A DNA stretch of 64,000 nt from Cytophagales bacterium (lineage in GTDB: Bacteria > Bacteroidota > Bacteroidia > Cytophagales > Spirosomataceae): the NCBI GenBank assembly GCA_013298805.1, contig JAAFIU010000001.1, positions 1-64,000 of the forward strand. Reading direction: 5' to 3'. The position numbers were made by a program, and so were the translations under genes. A model generated the notes under the pieces. The model was given only the letters and a program-made list of their open reading frames with translations. It was not told where the DNA came from and searched no databases. This document shows, piece by piece, positions 29,349 through 39,319 of the stretch (the first letter of the stretch is position 1; each line of letters opens with the position of its first letter).

Positions 29349-29768
29349 CTAATTGCAATTCTTACAAATACCCTGCACTAATAAATTTGTCTCAATTCGT
29401 TGATAGCCTTCGGGAAGAATAATACTTGGAATGGTCACGTGGTCTAAACAGGTCGTTAGCCCACAAGCTGTACATTTAAAATGTACGTGGTCGTGATGAT
29501 GCTGATGGTCTTCTGAATGACAATTGTCTTTACAAATGGCATATTTTACGCCGCCTTCATCATCTAAAACTTTATGAATAATCCCTTTGTCTAAGAATGT
29601 TTTTAACGTTCGGTAAACGGTTACTCGGTCAAACTGTTCGGTTAATTGTCCTTCCACATCTGCATGAGCGAGTGCATGAGGCTTGCTCATGAATACCTGC
29701 AAGATTTCCTCCCGACAATCTGTTTGACGGAGTTTATAGTCTTTGAGTATGGTTTTTACTTCGCTCAT
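29349..29768 (-). CDS. Fur family transcriptional regulator
   Basis: RVTVYRTLKTFLDKGIIHKV, HVHFKCTACGLTTCLD, CKNCN. Confidence 0.9.
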   Translation of the reverse strand: MSEVKTILKDYKLRQTDCREEILQVFMSKPHALAHADVEGQLTEQFDRVTVYRTLKTFLDKGIIHKVLDDEGGVKYAICKDNCHSEDHQHHHDHVHFKCTACGLTTCLDHVTIPSIILPEGYQRIETNLLVQGICKNCN

Positions 29769-29844
29769 TTTGGGTTAGATTATATTTTTTGAGTCTGGAT
29801 ACTCTGTGTGATTCAAGTCTGAAAGCTGGAACCAGTAGCAAAAT

Positions 29845-30330
29845 TTACTCCCACATACAACTCACAATTATCTCATTATCGACGGCATATTTCAATGAAA
29901 CTTCAAGTTCTTGTAATTTAATTTTTTCAACATTATAAGTGTCTATATCATATTCAGAGTAAGAATTTTTAATTCTATCAATAGAATTATTGAGAGCTGA
30001 AATAACTTCTAATATCTGTTTAGGTGCGAACATAACAATATAAGTTTTACCATCTATTTCGAAAAACCCCTCTTCATCGAATAAACTGGTTGCAGAATCG
30101 TAAAAAGATAGTCCCTTCGGGTCTATTCCCCACTCGTACAAACTCATATTATCATTTCTTATAATATTTAAACAAACAATCCCCCCTCTAAAACCAATAA
30201 ACTTCAGATCTCTAATTGAATCTTGTTCAATACCTTGATTATCAACTTCAAATAATCCTAATGGTATAACTTGACCTGTAACAAATTTTGAATTCTGACT
30301 GTAAAACGAAAAACCGAATGAAGCACTCAT
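29845..30330 (-). CDS. Hypothetical protein; start codon lies in the target duplication of a MITE
   Basis: ORF continues 18 nt upstream into the MITE (MRLPCI-MSASFGF...). Confidence 0.6.
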   Translation of the reverse strand: MSASFGFSFYSQNSKFVTGQVIPLGLFEVDNQGIEQDSIRDLKFIGFRGGIVCLNIIRNDNMSLYEWGIDPKGLSFYDSATSLFDEEGFFEIDGKTYIVMFAPKQILEVISALNNSIDRIKNSYSEYDIDTYNVEKIKLQELEVSLKYAVDNEIIVSCMWE

Positions 30331-30334
30331 TATA

Positions 30335-30507
30335 CAGGGCAAACGCATGAGATTACTTTTATTTGGTTCAAGAAAAAATAGCTTGATTGGAAACCTTTAT
30401 AAAATGGAAATTTGACTACTTTGTATCGTCATTAAAAACTTTCCTCCAAATAATATTTGGAAATCTTTACCAAAAAGAGATAAATTATCTCTCATGCGTT
30501 TGCCCTG
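30335..30507. mobile_element. 173-bp MITE / non-autonomous IS derivative with 18-bp perfect TIRs
   Basis: TIR CAGGGCAAACGCATGAGA (30335-30352) and TCTCATGCGTTTGCCCTG (30490-30507); flanking 9-bp duplication CTCATTATA at 30326-30334 and 30508-30516. Confidence 0.92.
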
Positions 30508-30556
30508 CTCATTATATCAATAGTTTAATTTTGATTATTATCTGATTAAGAAGTTT

Positions 30557-30587
30557 ATAAGAGTAACTCGTTATGAATTACTCTTAT
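30557..30587 (-). terminator. Hairpin downstream of 30602-31042
   Basis: ATAAGAGTAA / TTACTCTTAT. Confidence 0.55.
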
Positions 30588-30601
30588 TCCCCTCTAAAAT
30601 A

Positions 30602-31042
30602 CTAAAATAATTTATCCCAAGGAATACGACTCAATAAAAGTACAAGTCCTAAACCGAAGAAGATTAAGGCATTTTTGTGTCTTACCGCTGAATCAATGGC
30701 TCTTTTATTTTTAGAGTAACCAACTGTGATTAAAGCAATTGCAATGATATTCGTTAAAATATGTTCAACTGCAATTTTACGATATTCCGCAATTTTCATT
30801 ACTTCTGAACCAAATTCTGTAAAAGCTTTTAATCCGAAAGGACTTAAAAATAAATATAAAACCAAGCCAATTAATAATTGTGTGTGGTTCGAAATCAAGA
30901 AGAAAAGACCCAATTTTCGGTCAGTTTCTGTGAATGCTGATTTTGAACTAAGACCCATTGCGGCTCTTACCAAAACAGCCAAACCTAATATCATCACAAC
31001 GAAGAAAAGTGCCTTGTGAATAAGTTGAAAAATTTCGTACAT
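30602..31042 (-). CDS. Four-TM membrane protein (homologues often labelled 'cytochrome B')
   Basis: Hydrophobic segments, conserved H in HKALF and NHTQLLIG. Confidence 0.6.
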   Translation of the reverse strand: MYEIFQLIHKALFFVVMILGLAVLVRAAMGLSSKSAFTETDRKLGLFFLISNHTQLLIGLVLYLFLSPFGLKAFTEFGSEVMKIAEYRKIAVEHILTNIIAIALITVGYSKNKRAIDSAVRHKNALIFFGLGLVLLLSRIPWDKLF

Positions 31043-31141
31043 AATATTGGGGATTTTGATTTATTATTTTTTTTCAAAGATACTAAACAATGCCTTCGAT
31101 TATGATGTAATATTACAAAAACATCAAAACTCAACAAACAC

Positions 31142-32800
31142 ATGAAAAAACGTTTACTTCTTCCTGCCCTTTGTCTGGTTAGTATGGCAATGGGTGCATT
31201 CATCACAAAAAGCATTGAAAACCAAACCCTTACCGTAGAAATTGTTAAAAATGCCGAAAAAATTATGGGCTTAGAATTCACGCCCGCCGAGGCAGATTCA
31301 ATGCTTATAGAATTAACGGATACTCGCAAAAATTTTGAGGACATTCGCAAAGTAGAACTCAAAAATGAAGTTTCGCCCGCTCTGCTTTTCAATCCACTTC
31401 CTGTGGGTTTTGAATTTGAAAAAGGTAATTCGACTTTTAAGGCTTCTGTTTTAACGAGCGTTTCGCTCCCAAAAGACAATAATGACTTGGCTTTTTATAG
31501 TGTCAGACAATTAGCGGAGTTGCTTCGTACTAAAAAAATCTCTTCCGTAGAATTGACCAAGTTCTTTTTGGAAAGACTCAAAAAATATGATACTCAACTC
31601 CAATGCGTTGTAACGCTTACTGAAGATTTGGCTCTTGCCCAAGCCGCCAAAGCGGACGCAGAAATTGCCGCAGGGAAATATCGTGGATTATTACACGGAA
31701 TTCCTTACGGAGCAAAGGATTTATTAGCAAAAAAAGGTTATAAAACAACTTGGGGTTCAGTGCCTTACAAAGACCAAGTGCTTGATTACGATGCCGTTGT
31801 GGTAGAAAGATTAGAAAAAGCAGGAGCCGTTTTATGTGCAAAACTTACGTTGGGAGAATTAGCTTGGGGCGATGTTTGGTTTGGCGGTATGACCAAAAAC
31901 CCTTGGAATTTAAAACGTGGTTCTTCGGGTTCTTCGGCGGGTTCAGCATCGGCAGTTTCGGCGGGGCTTTTACCTTTTGCCATTGGTTCTGAAACTTTAG
32001 GTTCTATCGTTTCTCCTTCGTCAGAATGTGGCGATACAGGCTTGCGTCCAACTTTCGGGCGTGTTCCTCGCACTGGGGCAATGGCATTGAGTTGGTCGAT
32101 GGACAAATTAGGGCCCATTTGTAGAACCGTTGAAGATTGTGCCATCGTTTTCAACAATATTTACGGAAAAGACGGAAAAGATTTAACCGTAATGGACGCT
32201 CCTTTTCAATTTGACGGCAATAAAAAAGACTTGAAAGGCATCAAAATTGGTTATTTGAAGAATGATTTTGAAGGAAAATATCCAAACAAAAAACAAGACT
32301 CATTAACACTGGTGACAATGAAAAAATTGGGAGCAGAATTAATCCCGATGGAATTACCAAGTTTGCCTTCTAATGACATTAGTTTTCTTTTAACGGTAGA
32401 AGGAGCAGCCGCTTTTGATGATTTAACTCGCTCAGGAAAAGATGATTTAATGATTCGTCAAATTAAAAATGCTTGGCCAAATGCGTTCAGAGCTGCTCGC
32501 TTTGTGCCTGCGGTCGAGTACATACAAGCCAATCGTCACCGTTCGTTATTGATTCAAGATTTCCATAAAAAATTAGGTAAAATTGATGTGTATTTATCGC
32601 CAGCCTTTGCGAGTAAAAACTTAACAATGACGAATTTAACGGGACACCCTTGCGTGGTTTTACCAAACGGATTCCGTCCAGAAGGTCGCCCGACGAGTAT
32701 TACATTTATGGGTAAATTATTCGGAGAAGGGAAATTACTACAAGTAGCCAAAATCTATCAAGATGCTACCGATTTTCATTTGAAACATCCAAAATTATAG
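31142..32800 (+). CDS. Amidase signature family protein
   Basis: GIPYGAKDLLAKKGY; NPWNLKRGSSGSSAGSASAVSAGLLPFAIGSETLGSI. Confidence 0.92.
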   Translation: MKKRLLLPALCLVSMAMGAFITKSIENQTLTVEIVKNAEKIMGLEFTPAEADSMLIELTDTRKNFEDIRKVELKNEVSPALLFNPLPVGFEFEKGNSTFKASVLTSVSLPKDNNDLAFYSVRQLAELLRTKKISSVELTKFFLERLKKYDTQLQCVVTLTEDLALAQAAKADAEIAAGKYRGLLHGIPYGAKDLLAKKGYKTTWGSVPYKDQVLDYDAVVVERLEKAGAVLCAKLTLGELAWGDVWFGGMTKNPWNLKRGSSGSSAGSASAVSAGLLPFAIGSETLGSIVSPSSECGDTGLRPTFGRVPRTGAMALSWSMDKLGPICRTVEDCAIVFNNIYGKDGKDLTVMDAPFQFDGNKKDLKGIKIGYLKNDFEGKYPNKKQDSLTLVTMKKLGAELIPMELPSLPSNDISFLLTVEGAAAFDDLTRSGKDDLMIRQIKNAWPNAFRAARFVPAVEYIQANRHRSLLIQDFHKKLGKIDVYLSPAFASKNLTMTNLTGHPCVVLPNGFRPEGRPTSITFMGKLFGEGKLLQVAKIYQDATDFHLKHPKL

Positions 32801-32810
32801 TATCGCAGGG

Positions 32811-32852
32811 AACATTCCTGTGCTGAATAAAGCTACAAGGCACAGGAATGTT
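32811..32852 (+). terminator. Hairpin downstream of amidase
   Basis: AACATTCCTGTGC / GCACAGGAATGTT. Confidence 0.65.
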
Positions 32853-32940
32853 TCTATAATACTTCGAATATTCATTAACAATTTTTCGTTGATTCTAAAA
32901 TGATTGTAAAACAAATTTTAAAATAACTAATTCCGTTCCG

Positions 32941-32948
32941 TAACTTTG
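32941..32948 (+). promoter_or_regulatory. -7 box TAACTTTG (TAnnTTTG)
   Basis: 40 nt upstream of ATG at 32988. Confidence 0.5.
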
Positions 32949-32987
32949 TCAAATACAAAACCCACAAGGAGAATAGACTCTATTACA

Positions 32988-33548
32988 ATGCGATTTTTAA
33001 AAACCACTATAATTTTAACTATTTTATTGACTTTCAATACTTTAGCTCAAAAAAATAAAAATACTGCTCTCAATTCAGCCGACCAATTTCCGAATCCAGC
33101 CAAAACACCAAATCAACTATTTTATATTCAACGTAGCTCGAATATAAACGTCGTAGTTTATGATGCAAATTTAGGAGCTGATAAAAAATTAGACCCCAAA
33201 AACCCTGTTCATACTTACTGGCTTCTCTATACAAACGGGGGTAAAAAACAAGAACTTACGGGTATTCAACGTTCTTTGGCGTATGGTTTACACACAAAGC
33301 CAATTGTTGGAGAACCTAATAGTTATGACGGATATTTTTTCGCCTATCGTAAACGTAGATTTTTGGTAAAACAGAATACAAAAGGCGAACCTATCGCTTT
33401 ATTCCCAATTAACGGAAAAATGCAAATATTAGAAAAAGTATTTGTAAAAGTAGATGAAAGTGGCATGATGCCTTCGGTAGTTTATATCGAACTTTGGGGA
33501 CGTGATGTCAACACGGACAAAGAAGTTTATGAAAAGTTTAAGCCTTAA
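32988..33548 (+). CDS. Secreted hypothetical protein (DUF4833-like)
   Basis: Signal peptide MRFLKTTIILTILLTFNTLAQ; NPVHTYWLLY..GKKQELTGIQRSLAYGL. Confidence 0.65.
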   Translation: MRFLKTTIILTILLTFNTLAQKNKNTALNSADQFPNPAKTPNQLFYIQRSSNINVVVYDANLGADKKLDPKNPVHTYWLLYTNGGKKQELTGIQRSLAYGLHTKPIVGEPNSYDGYFFAYRKRRFLVKQNTKGEPIALFPINGKMQILEKVFVKVDESGMMPSVVYIELWGRDVNTDKEVYEKFKP

Positions 33549-33699
33549 AAACCTCCTATCCATTCAATATCCCTTTGAACACATAAAAACAATTTTCAAA
33601 ACTGAATAATTTATTTTTGAGTTATAAATACGAGTAAAGAGTAAGTAAAATACAACTACTATTGCTCTTTAATTTGTACAACCAAAACTTAAAAATAAT

Positions 33700-35475
33700 A
33701 TGTTACAGTTTCTGAAATATGTCTTTGCAACCATCGTAGGATTATTCCTATTTACTATTATCGGCTTTATTATTCTTGCGGGCATTGGTGCAGCCATAGG
33801 CTCTTCGAGCGACGCAACTTCTCTGAAAGATAAATCTGTTTTAAAATTAGACCTCAATCGTCCAATCGTAGAAAATGCTTCTGACGATGAAAATCCCTTC
33901 AAAAACTTAGGTGGTCCTTTTGCTGATGGTGCAGAAGATATGGGCTTAGTTCAACTCAGAGATGGTTTGAAACGTGCCGCAGCCGATAGTCACATCAAAG
34001 GAATTTACTTACAAGCAAATTATCCACAGGCGGGATATTCTACTTTGGAAGAAATTCGTAACGCTCTTATCGAATTCAAAAAATCAGGCAAATTCATTTA
34101 TAGTTACGGAGAAATGTTCTCAGAAAAAGGATATTACGTAACCTCTGTTGCGGATAAAATCTATTTGAATCCATCGGGTGGAATGGATTTTAATGGTATT
34201 AGTGCTGAGGTGAGTTTCTTTAAAGGAGCGTTGGATAAATTAGAAATCAAACCCGTTATTTTCCGTGTGGGCGAGTACAAATCAGCCGTTGAGCCGTATT
34301 TACGTGAAAATATGAGTGATGCTAACAAAGCACAATACAATTCTCTTTTAAATTCATTAAACGACCATATTTTTGCCCAAATCGCCAAGTCAAGAAATAT
34401 TCAAGTGGCTGATTTAAAGAAAGTTGCTGACGAGTTAACCGCTTATAAACCACAAGGTGCTTTAACTTCTAAATTGGTAAGTAACGTTGGTTATTACGAC
34501 GAATTTGAAACTGCGTTGAAGAAAGAAGTAAAAGTTGACGAAGATGATAAAATTGAATTTATGAGTTTAAGCAAATTCCTGAAAGCTGAATCGGCAATTT
34601 CTTACAATGATTCTGATAACAAAATTGCAGTAATTGTGGGCGAAGGTGCAATTGTTGGAGCAAAAGCCGATAAAGGAAATATTGGTTCTGACGACTGGGT
34701 TGCCGAACTTCGTAAAGCTCGTGACGACAAAAAAGTAAAAGCAATCGTTTTAAGAATTGATAGTCCAGGAGGTTCAGCTTTGGCTTCTGATGTGATGTGG
34801 AGAGAAGTTGAATTAGCCAAAAAAGTGAAACCTGTGATTGCTTCAATGGGCGACTATGCGGCTTCTGGTGGATATTATATGGCAATGGCTGCTGATGAAA
34901 TTGTGGCTCAACCAACTACGATTACGGGTTCAATCGGGATTTTTGCTCAGTTTTTTAATTTTGAAAATTTCTTGAAAAATAAATTAGGTATCACCAATGA
35001 CCGTGTGAATACCAATGCTCACTCAGACTTCCCAACGGTTACACGTGAAATGGATGAATTTGAAAAAGCGTGGTTTCAGAAAAGCATAGAAAACGGTTAT
35101 GAAACCTTTACTTCAAAAGCGGCAAAAGGTCGTAAAATGAGTATTGACAAGTTAAAATCGCTTGCGGGCGGACGTGTTTGGTCTGGTATTGAAGCAAAAC
35201 AAAACGGCTTGGTTGATGAATTGGGAGGATTGGAAGATGCCGTGAAAATTGCAGCTAAGAAAGCTAAATTGAAAGATGGAGACTTCAAAACAAGGTTTTA
35301 CCCACAACCTAAAAACTTCTTTGAAGAGCTTTTCGACAAAAAAGGCGATGAAGCAGAAGCAAAAATCTTACAAGCACAATTCGGAGATTTAGCTCCTTAC
35401 GTAAAACAATTGAAAGACTTAAAAGCACGTGAAGGCGTAATGATGTTAATGCCAGAAGTGATTGAGTTTAAGTAG
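33700..35475 (+). CDS. sppA: Signal peptide peptidase SppA, 67K type
   Basis: IVLRIDSPGGSALASDVMWREVELAKK, MGDYAASGGYYMAMAAD. Confidence 0.94.
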   Translation: MLQFLKYVFATIVGLFLFTIIGFIILAGIGAAIGSSSDATSLKDKSVLKLDLNRPIVENASDDENPFKNLGGPFADGAEDMGLVQLRDGLKRAAADSHIKGIYLQANYPQAGYSTLEEIRNALIEFKKSGKFIYSYGEMFSEKGYYVTSVADKIYLNPSGGMDFNGISAEVSFFKGALDKLEIKPVIFRVGEYKSAVEPYLRENMSDANKAQYNSLLNSLNDHIFAQIAKSRNIQVADLKKVADELTAYKPQGALTSKLVSNVGYYDEFETALKKEVKVDEDDKIEFMSLSKFLKAESAISYNDSDNKIAVIVGEGAIVGAKADKGNIGSDDWVAELRKARDDKKVKAIVLRIDSPGGSALASDVMWREVELAKKVKPVIASMGDYAASGGYYMAMAADEIVAQPTTITGSIGIFAQFFNFENFLKNKLGITNDRVNTNAHSDFPTVTREMDEFEKAWFQKSIENGYETFTSKAAKGRKMSIDKLKSLAGGRVWSGIEAKQNGLVDELGGLEDAVKIAAKKAKLKDGDFKTRFYPQPKNFFEELFDKKGDEAEAKILQAQFGDLAPYVKQLKDLKAREGVMMLMPEVIEFK

Positions 35476-35489
35476 GATTCCTTAAAATA

Positions 35490-35688
35490 GAATAGACCAC
35501 GGATGGATGATACAGATTTACACAGATTTTTTTAATTTTATCCGTGTAAATCTGTAAAATATCTCTAATCTGTGGTCTATTTTCGTTTGCCACAAATTCT
35601 CCATAGTTCCAAAACTAAATTATACCGATTTTAAACCTCATCCGTGTGAATCCGTAAAATTCGTAAAATCTGTGGCCTATTTTTTCAT
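35490..35688. repeat. Word-repeat block ('ATCCGTGTAAATCTGTAAAAT' family)
   Basis: ACAGATTTACACAGAT; ATCCGTGTAAATCTGTAAAAT; ATCCGTGTGAATCCGTAAAATTCGTAAAATCTGTGGCCTATTTT. Confidence 0.85.
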
Positions 35689-36464
35689 TAAAACTTCACC
35701 CCAAAATCTAAATAAAACGCTCCGTTTTTTGTAATTAAATCGCCAAAAGTTTTATTTCTATTGATTTCAACGAAACCTCTTTGATATTGAAGTCCAAAGA
35801 AAAAAGCGTCCCCTCCCCTACTGATTGATTTTTCTCCGCCAATTCCTAACAATAATCCAACGTCGCCAAAACCAAAAATACTTTGTGAACTTGCCAAACG
35901 CTCCTGATATTGAAAAAGGGCATTTCGAGATTTGTCTAAGGCTTTTTCTGCAATTTTTATATCTACCGTTCCTCCAAATTGGAGAAAAACAGGTGTATTG
36001 TCTAAAATATTATCACTGAAAATTTTCATGGTAAGTGGCAACTGCAAATACTGCAAATTAAAATTGGCTTCTGTTCCCTTCTGTTCATCAGCGGTCAAAG
36101 GCGTTGTTTTAAAAAGCTCATTGTCATAAAAATTACTGTGCATTGAATAATTTACGCTCTTGACAGTGTACCAAAGTCCTGTACTAAAAGCGTATTTATC
36201 GGTAATATAAAAATCGGCAATTGGGCCTAAACTTAAACGAATATTCCCTCCATTCGAGTCAAACCCTCTGAAGGTTTTAGAAGCATCCACATAATTGACA
36301 ACAATCCCTGGCGAAAACCTAAAGCCCATTTTTAGTTTATAGAATTTACTAAAAAAATTGCTCCCATAATTACCTCTATAATTACCTCCATAATTATACC
36401 CTTGTGAAAAACCATCAAATCCTATCAACAGAATAAAAAGGCTTAGAAATACGTTATTCTTCAT
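35688..36464 (-). CDS. Outer membrane beta-barrel (PorT-like) protein
   Basis: Signal peptide; GFRFSPGIVVNYVD, terminal YLDFGVKF. Confidence 0.7.
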   Translation of the reverse strand: MKNNVFLSLFILLIGFDGFSQGYNYGGNYRGNYGSNFFSKFYKLKMGFRFSPGIVVNYVDASKTFRGFDSNGGNIRLSLGPIADFYITDKYAFSTGLWYTVKSVNYSMHSNFYDNELFKTTPLTADEQKGTEANFNLQYLQLPLTMKIFSDNILDNTPVFLQFGGTVDIKIAEKALDKSRNALFQYQERLASSQSIFGFGDVGLLLGIGGEKSISRGGDAFFFGLQYQRGFVEINRNKTFGDLITKNGAFYLDFGVKF

Positions 36465-36593
36465 ATTTTTGTGTTAGTAAGATTAGCGTTGAGCTTTACA
36501 CCCAAAGCTAATGGTTAAAAATCTATTCAAATAAAAATACAGTAACTCTTTAAACTACCGCCTTTTGCGTACTGTATAAGGCACAAAGCAACA

Positions 36594-37613
36594 ATGAAAT
36601 ATTCGTTTTTTTTACTTTTGACGTGCCTTGTATGTGCCTGTACACAAGACAACCAAACCAGTTCCGACCCCGATGTTAATAACGTAAAAGTTACGGTAAA
36701 TATTCAGAGGCTTGATAAAGAATTATTTGCCTGTAAAAGCAAAGACGAAATATTAGCTTTATTCAAAAAGCAACCAGCCTTTTTTAGTAATTATTTCCAA
36801 ATTCCTCTTGAGGGTTTTGAAAAATTAGCCGACCAACTTTTACCATTAATTCAGAATCAAGGCTTGCGTGAATTCTATAATCAATCGCAAGAAGGGGGCT
36901 TCTTTGGTAATCAAAATCTGGAAAATGACTTTCGTTCCGCCTTCCAACATCTCAAATATTACTATCCTGATTTTAAAGAACCCAAAATCTATACCATTTT
37001 TTCAGGGTTCTTCGGACAAGGCACATTACCCAACCGAGAATTGATGGTTTCGGATACCGCTATTTATATTGGCTTAGATTATTTCCTGGGAAAAAAAGGA
37101 AGATTTTTACCTGATATTTATGATTATCAATTACGAAAAGCCACTCCCGATGCCATTGCACCGCTCAGTATTTTGTTGCTATCTCAAAAATATAATCTTA
37201 CCAATCCAAAAGATAAAACCTTATTGTCTGACATGGTTTGGTACGGAAAAAGTTACGTCTTTGCTCATACCATGCTACCCGAAAAAGCAGATACTTTATT
37301 CATCGGTTATTCTGGCGAACAGTTGGCGGGAAGCTACGAGTTTCAGAAAAACATTTGGGCTCATTTTATTGACAATCAACTACTTTACAACACCCAAGAC
37401 CCCATAAAAGCTAAATACGTTGGCGAACGCCCCCTAACTCCTGAGATTGGGAAAGACTGTCCTGGAAGTATTGGAAGGTGGTTAGGTTGGCGAATTGTAG
37501 GTAAATATTTTGATGAAAATGAAAATCTTAAAATTCAAGATTTGATGAAGCAAACCGATGCTCAAAAAATCTTTGAGGCTTCCAAATACAAAGGTTTACC
37601 TGATGATGAGTAA
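36594..37613 (+). CDS. gldB: Gliding motility lipoprotein GldB
   Basis: Lipobox LVCACTQ; RLDKELFA, YTIFSGFFGQGTLPNRELMVSDTAIYIGLDYFLG. Confidence 0.85.
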   Translation: MKYSFFLLLTCLVCACTQDNQTSSDPDVNNVKVTVNIQRLDKELFACKSKDEILALFKKQPAFFSNYFQIPLEGFEKLADQLLPLIQNQGLREFYNQSQEGGFFGNQNLENDFRSAFQHLKYYYPDFKEPKIYTIFSGFFGQGTLPNRELMVSDTAIYIGLDYFLGKKGRFLPDIYDYQLRKATPDAIAPLSILLLSQKYNLTNPKDKTLLSDMVWYGKSYVFAHTMLPEKADTLFIGYSGEQLAGSYEFQKNIWAHFIDNQLLYNTQDPIKAKYVGERPLTPEIGKDCPGSIGRWLGWRIVGKYFDENENLKIQDLMKQTDAQKIFEASKYKGLPDDE

Positions 37614-37701
37614 ATACTTGGTAAAAGTAGATAGCTTCTGATTGCATTTTATACGTTTTTTTTCATATTTGTAGCACAAGAATAAACTTCAAAAAACCAC
37701 T

Positions 37702-38700
37702 ATGCAAAACGCACCCTTTAAGGCTCTTCAAATTTCAGAAAATACTGAAAAACAATACCTTAGAAATATTATTGAACGCCAAGTTTCAGATTTACCAGTA
37801 GGAGAAGTTTTGGTAAAAGTTCATTATTCAACGCTCAATTACAAAGACGCACTATCGTCGATTGGAAATAAAGGCGTTACTCGAAATTATCCGCATACCC
37901 CAGGCATTGATGCCGCTGGCGTTGTTGAAGAGAGTGATTCGCCAGATTTTAAGGTTGGTGATGAAGTAATTGTCACCAGTTATGATTTGGGCATGAATAC
38001 CTCAGGCGGATTAGCCGAGTACATTCGTGTGCCTGCTCGTTGGGTTGTTCCCATGCCCACAGGTCTAACAATGCGTGAAGCCATGATTTACGGAACGGCA
38101 GGTTTCACCGCAGGATTGTGTATTAATGCCTTGATAAATAACGGTTTATCTCCCGAAAAAGGCAAAATATTAGTCACTGGTTCAACGGGAGGTGTAGGCA
38201 CTTTATCGGTAGCTATCTTAAAAAAAATGGGTTTTGAAGTGACTGCCGTAACAGGAAAACCCGAAGCCGCTGAGTTTTTAACGAAAGTTGGAGCGAGTGA
38301 AATTGTTACGAGAGAGGCTCTTGACGACCAGTCGGGTCGCCCGATGTTGAAGTCGGTTTATGCAGGTGTGGTTGATACCGTTGGCGGAAATATTTTAGCC
38401 ACAGCCTTAAAATCTTTAGTTTATGGCGGAGCGGCAGCGGCTTGCGGTTTAGTAGCTTCACCCGATTTACACACCTCTGTTTTTCCCTTCATTCTTCGTG
38501 GAAATGCCCTTTTGGGTATTGATTCCGCCGAATGTCCGATGACATTACGTAAAGAAATTTGGCAAAAATTAGCTTCCGATTGGAAACCAGCGGATTTAGA
38601 ATCGTTAGCCACAGAAATTAGCTTAGAAGAAGTTCCTGCAAAATTAGACTTAATCTTGAAAGGTGGAGCTTGGGGAAAATCATTAGTAAAGTTGCGTTAA
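37702..38700 (+). CDS. YhdH/YhfP family quinone oxidoreductase (acrylyl-CoA reductase-like)
   Basis: LNYKDALSSIGNKGVTRNYPHTPGIDAAGVV, VTGSTGGVGTLSVAIL. Confidence 0.92.
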   Translation: MQNAPFKALQISENTEKQYLRNIIERQVSDLPVGEVLVKVHYSTLNYKDALSSIGNKGVTRNYPHTPGIDAAGVVEESDSPDFKVGDEVIVTSYDLGMNTSGGLAEYIRVPARWVVPMPTGLTMREAMIYGTAGFTAGLCINALINNGLSPEKGKILVTGSTGGVGTLSVAILKKMGFEVTAVTGKPEAAEFLTKVGASEIVTREALDDQSGRPMLKSVYAGVVDTVGGNILATALKSLVYGGAAAACGLVASPDLHTSVFPFILRGNALLGIDSAECPMTLRKEIWQKLASDWKPADLESLATEISLEEVPAKLDLILKGGAWGKSLVKLR

Positions 38701-38704
38701 AGGT

Positions 38705-38741
38705 TTTAAGTAGGACAGGTTAGAAGCCCGTCCTACTTAAA
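38705..38741 (+). terminator. Terminator hairpin
   Basis: TTTAAGTAGGAC / GTCCTACTTAAA. Confidence 0.75.
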
Positions 38742-38886
38742 TCACACCACTAAATAGTACCGAGGGAATTTATTCAACAACTTTTTAGTTATGGTATCAT
38801 ATTGACTATAAAGTTCTTACAAGAAGTATTAACTTTGTACGATTATTGCTAATCTTTGTTTTATTTAACTCACCAAAATACCACCG

Positions 38887-39087
38887 ATGAAAAACACTCC
38901 AATTATCTTAACGCCAGAATCTGTCGAAGCGTTAGTAACCAGTATAGCTGAAGAATTATTAAAAGGTCATAACACGTATAAATCTGAAACAGCAGCATTG
39001 AGAAAGAAAATCAAAATAGGGATGTTAAGAACACTTTCTTATCAAGAACTTTCAAAAAAACAGCACAAATTAACGACAATTGCCTAA
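38887..39087 (+). CDS. Small hypothetical protein
   Basis: 66 aa; TAACTTTG -7 box at 38830-38837. Confidence 0.5.
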   Translation: MKNTPIILTPESVEALVTSIAEELLKGHNTYKSETAALRKKIKIGMLRTLSYQELSKKQHKLTTIA

Positions 39088-39319
39088 GTAGATGAAGTCC
39101 GAGCTTTACCGCCATAAAGTTCTTAATAAAATTACCTCACTACAACATCAAGTTTGTCTTGCAGTATTTGATATTTTATTGTGGACTCCTTCCCCCATTA
39201 TTCATATAATCTAACTTTACATCAATAAAATTATAGATTTTTTTAGGTAAAATAAGGTATCTTTATTTTCTGTTTCATTCAAAAGAGTGAATTTGTTAAA
39301 TATCCCCTAAAACAATCTC

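Noticed and set aside
31786-32157. Antisense ORF (123 aa) in the amidase gene, and similar antisense ORFs throughout
   Set aside because: Antisense to well-supported genes, with no start context or family features; expected by chance.
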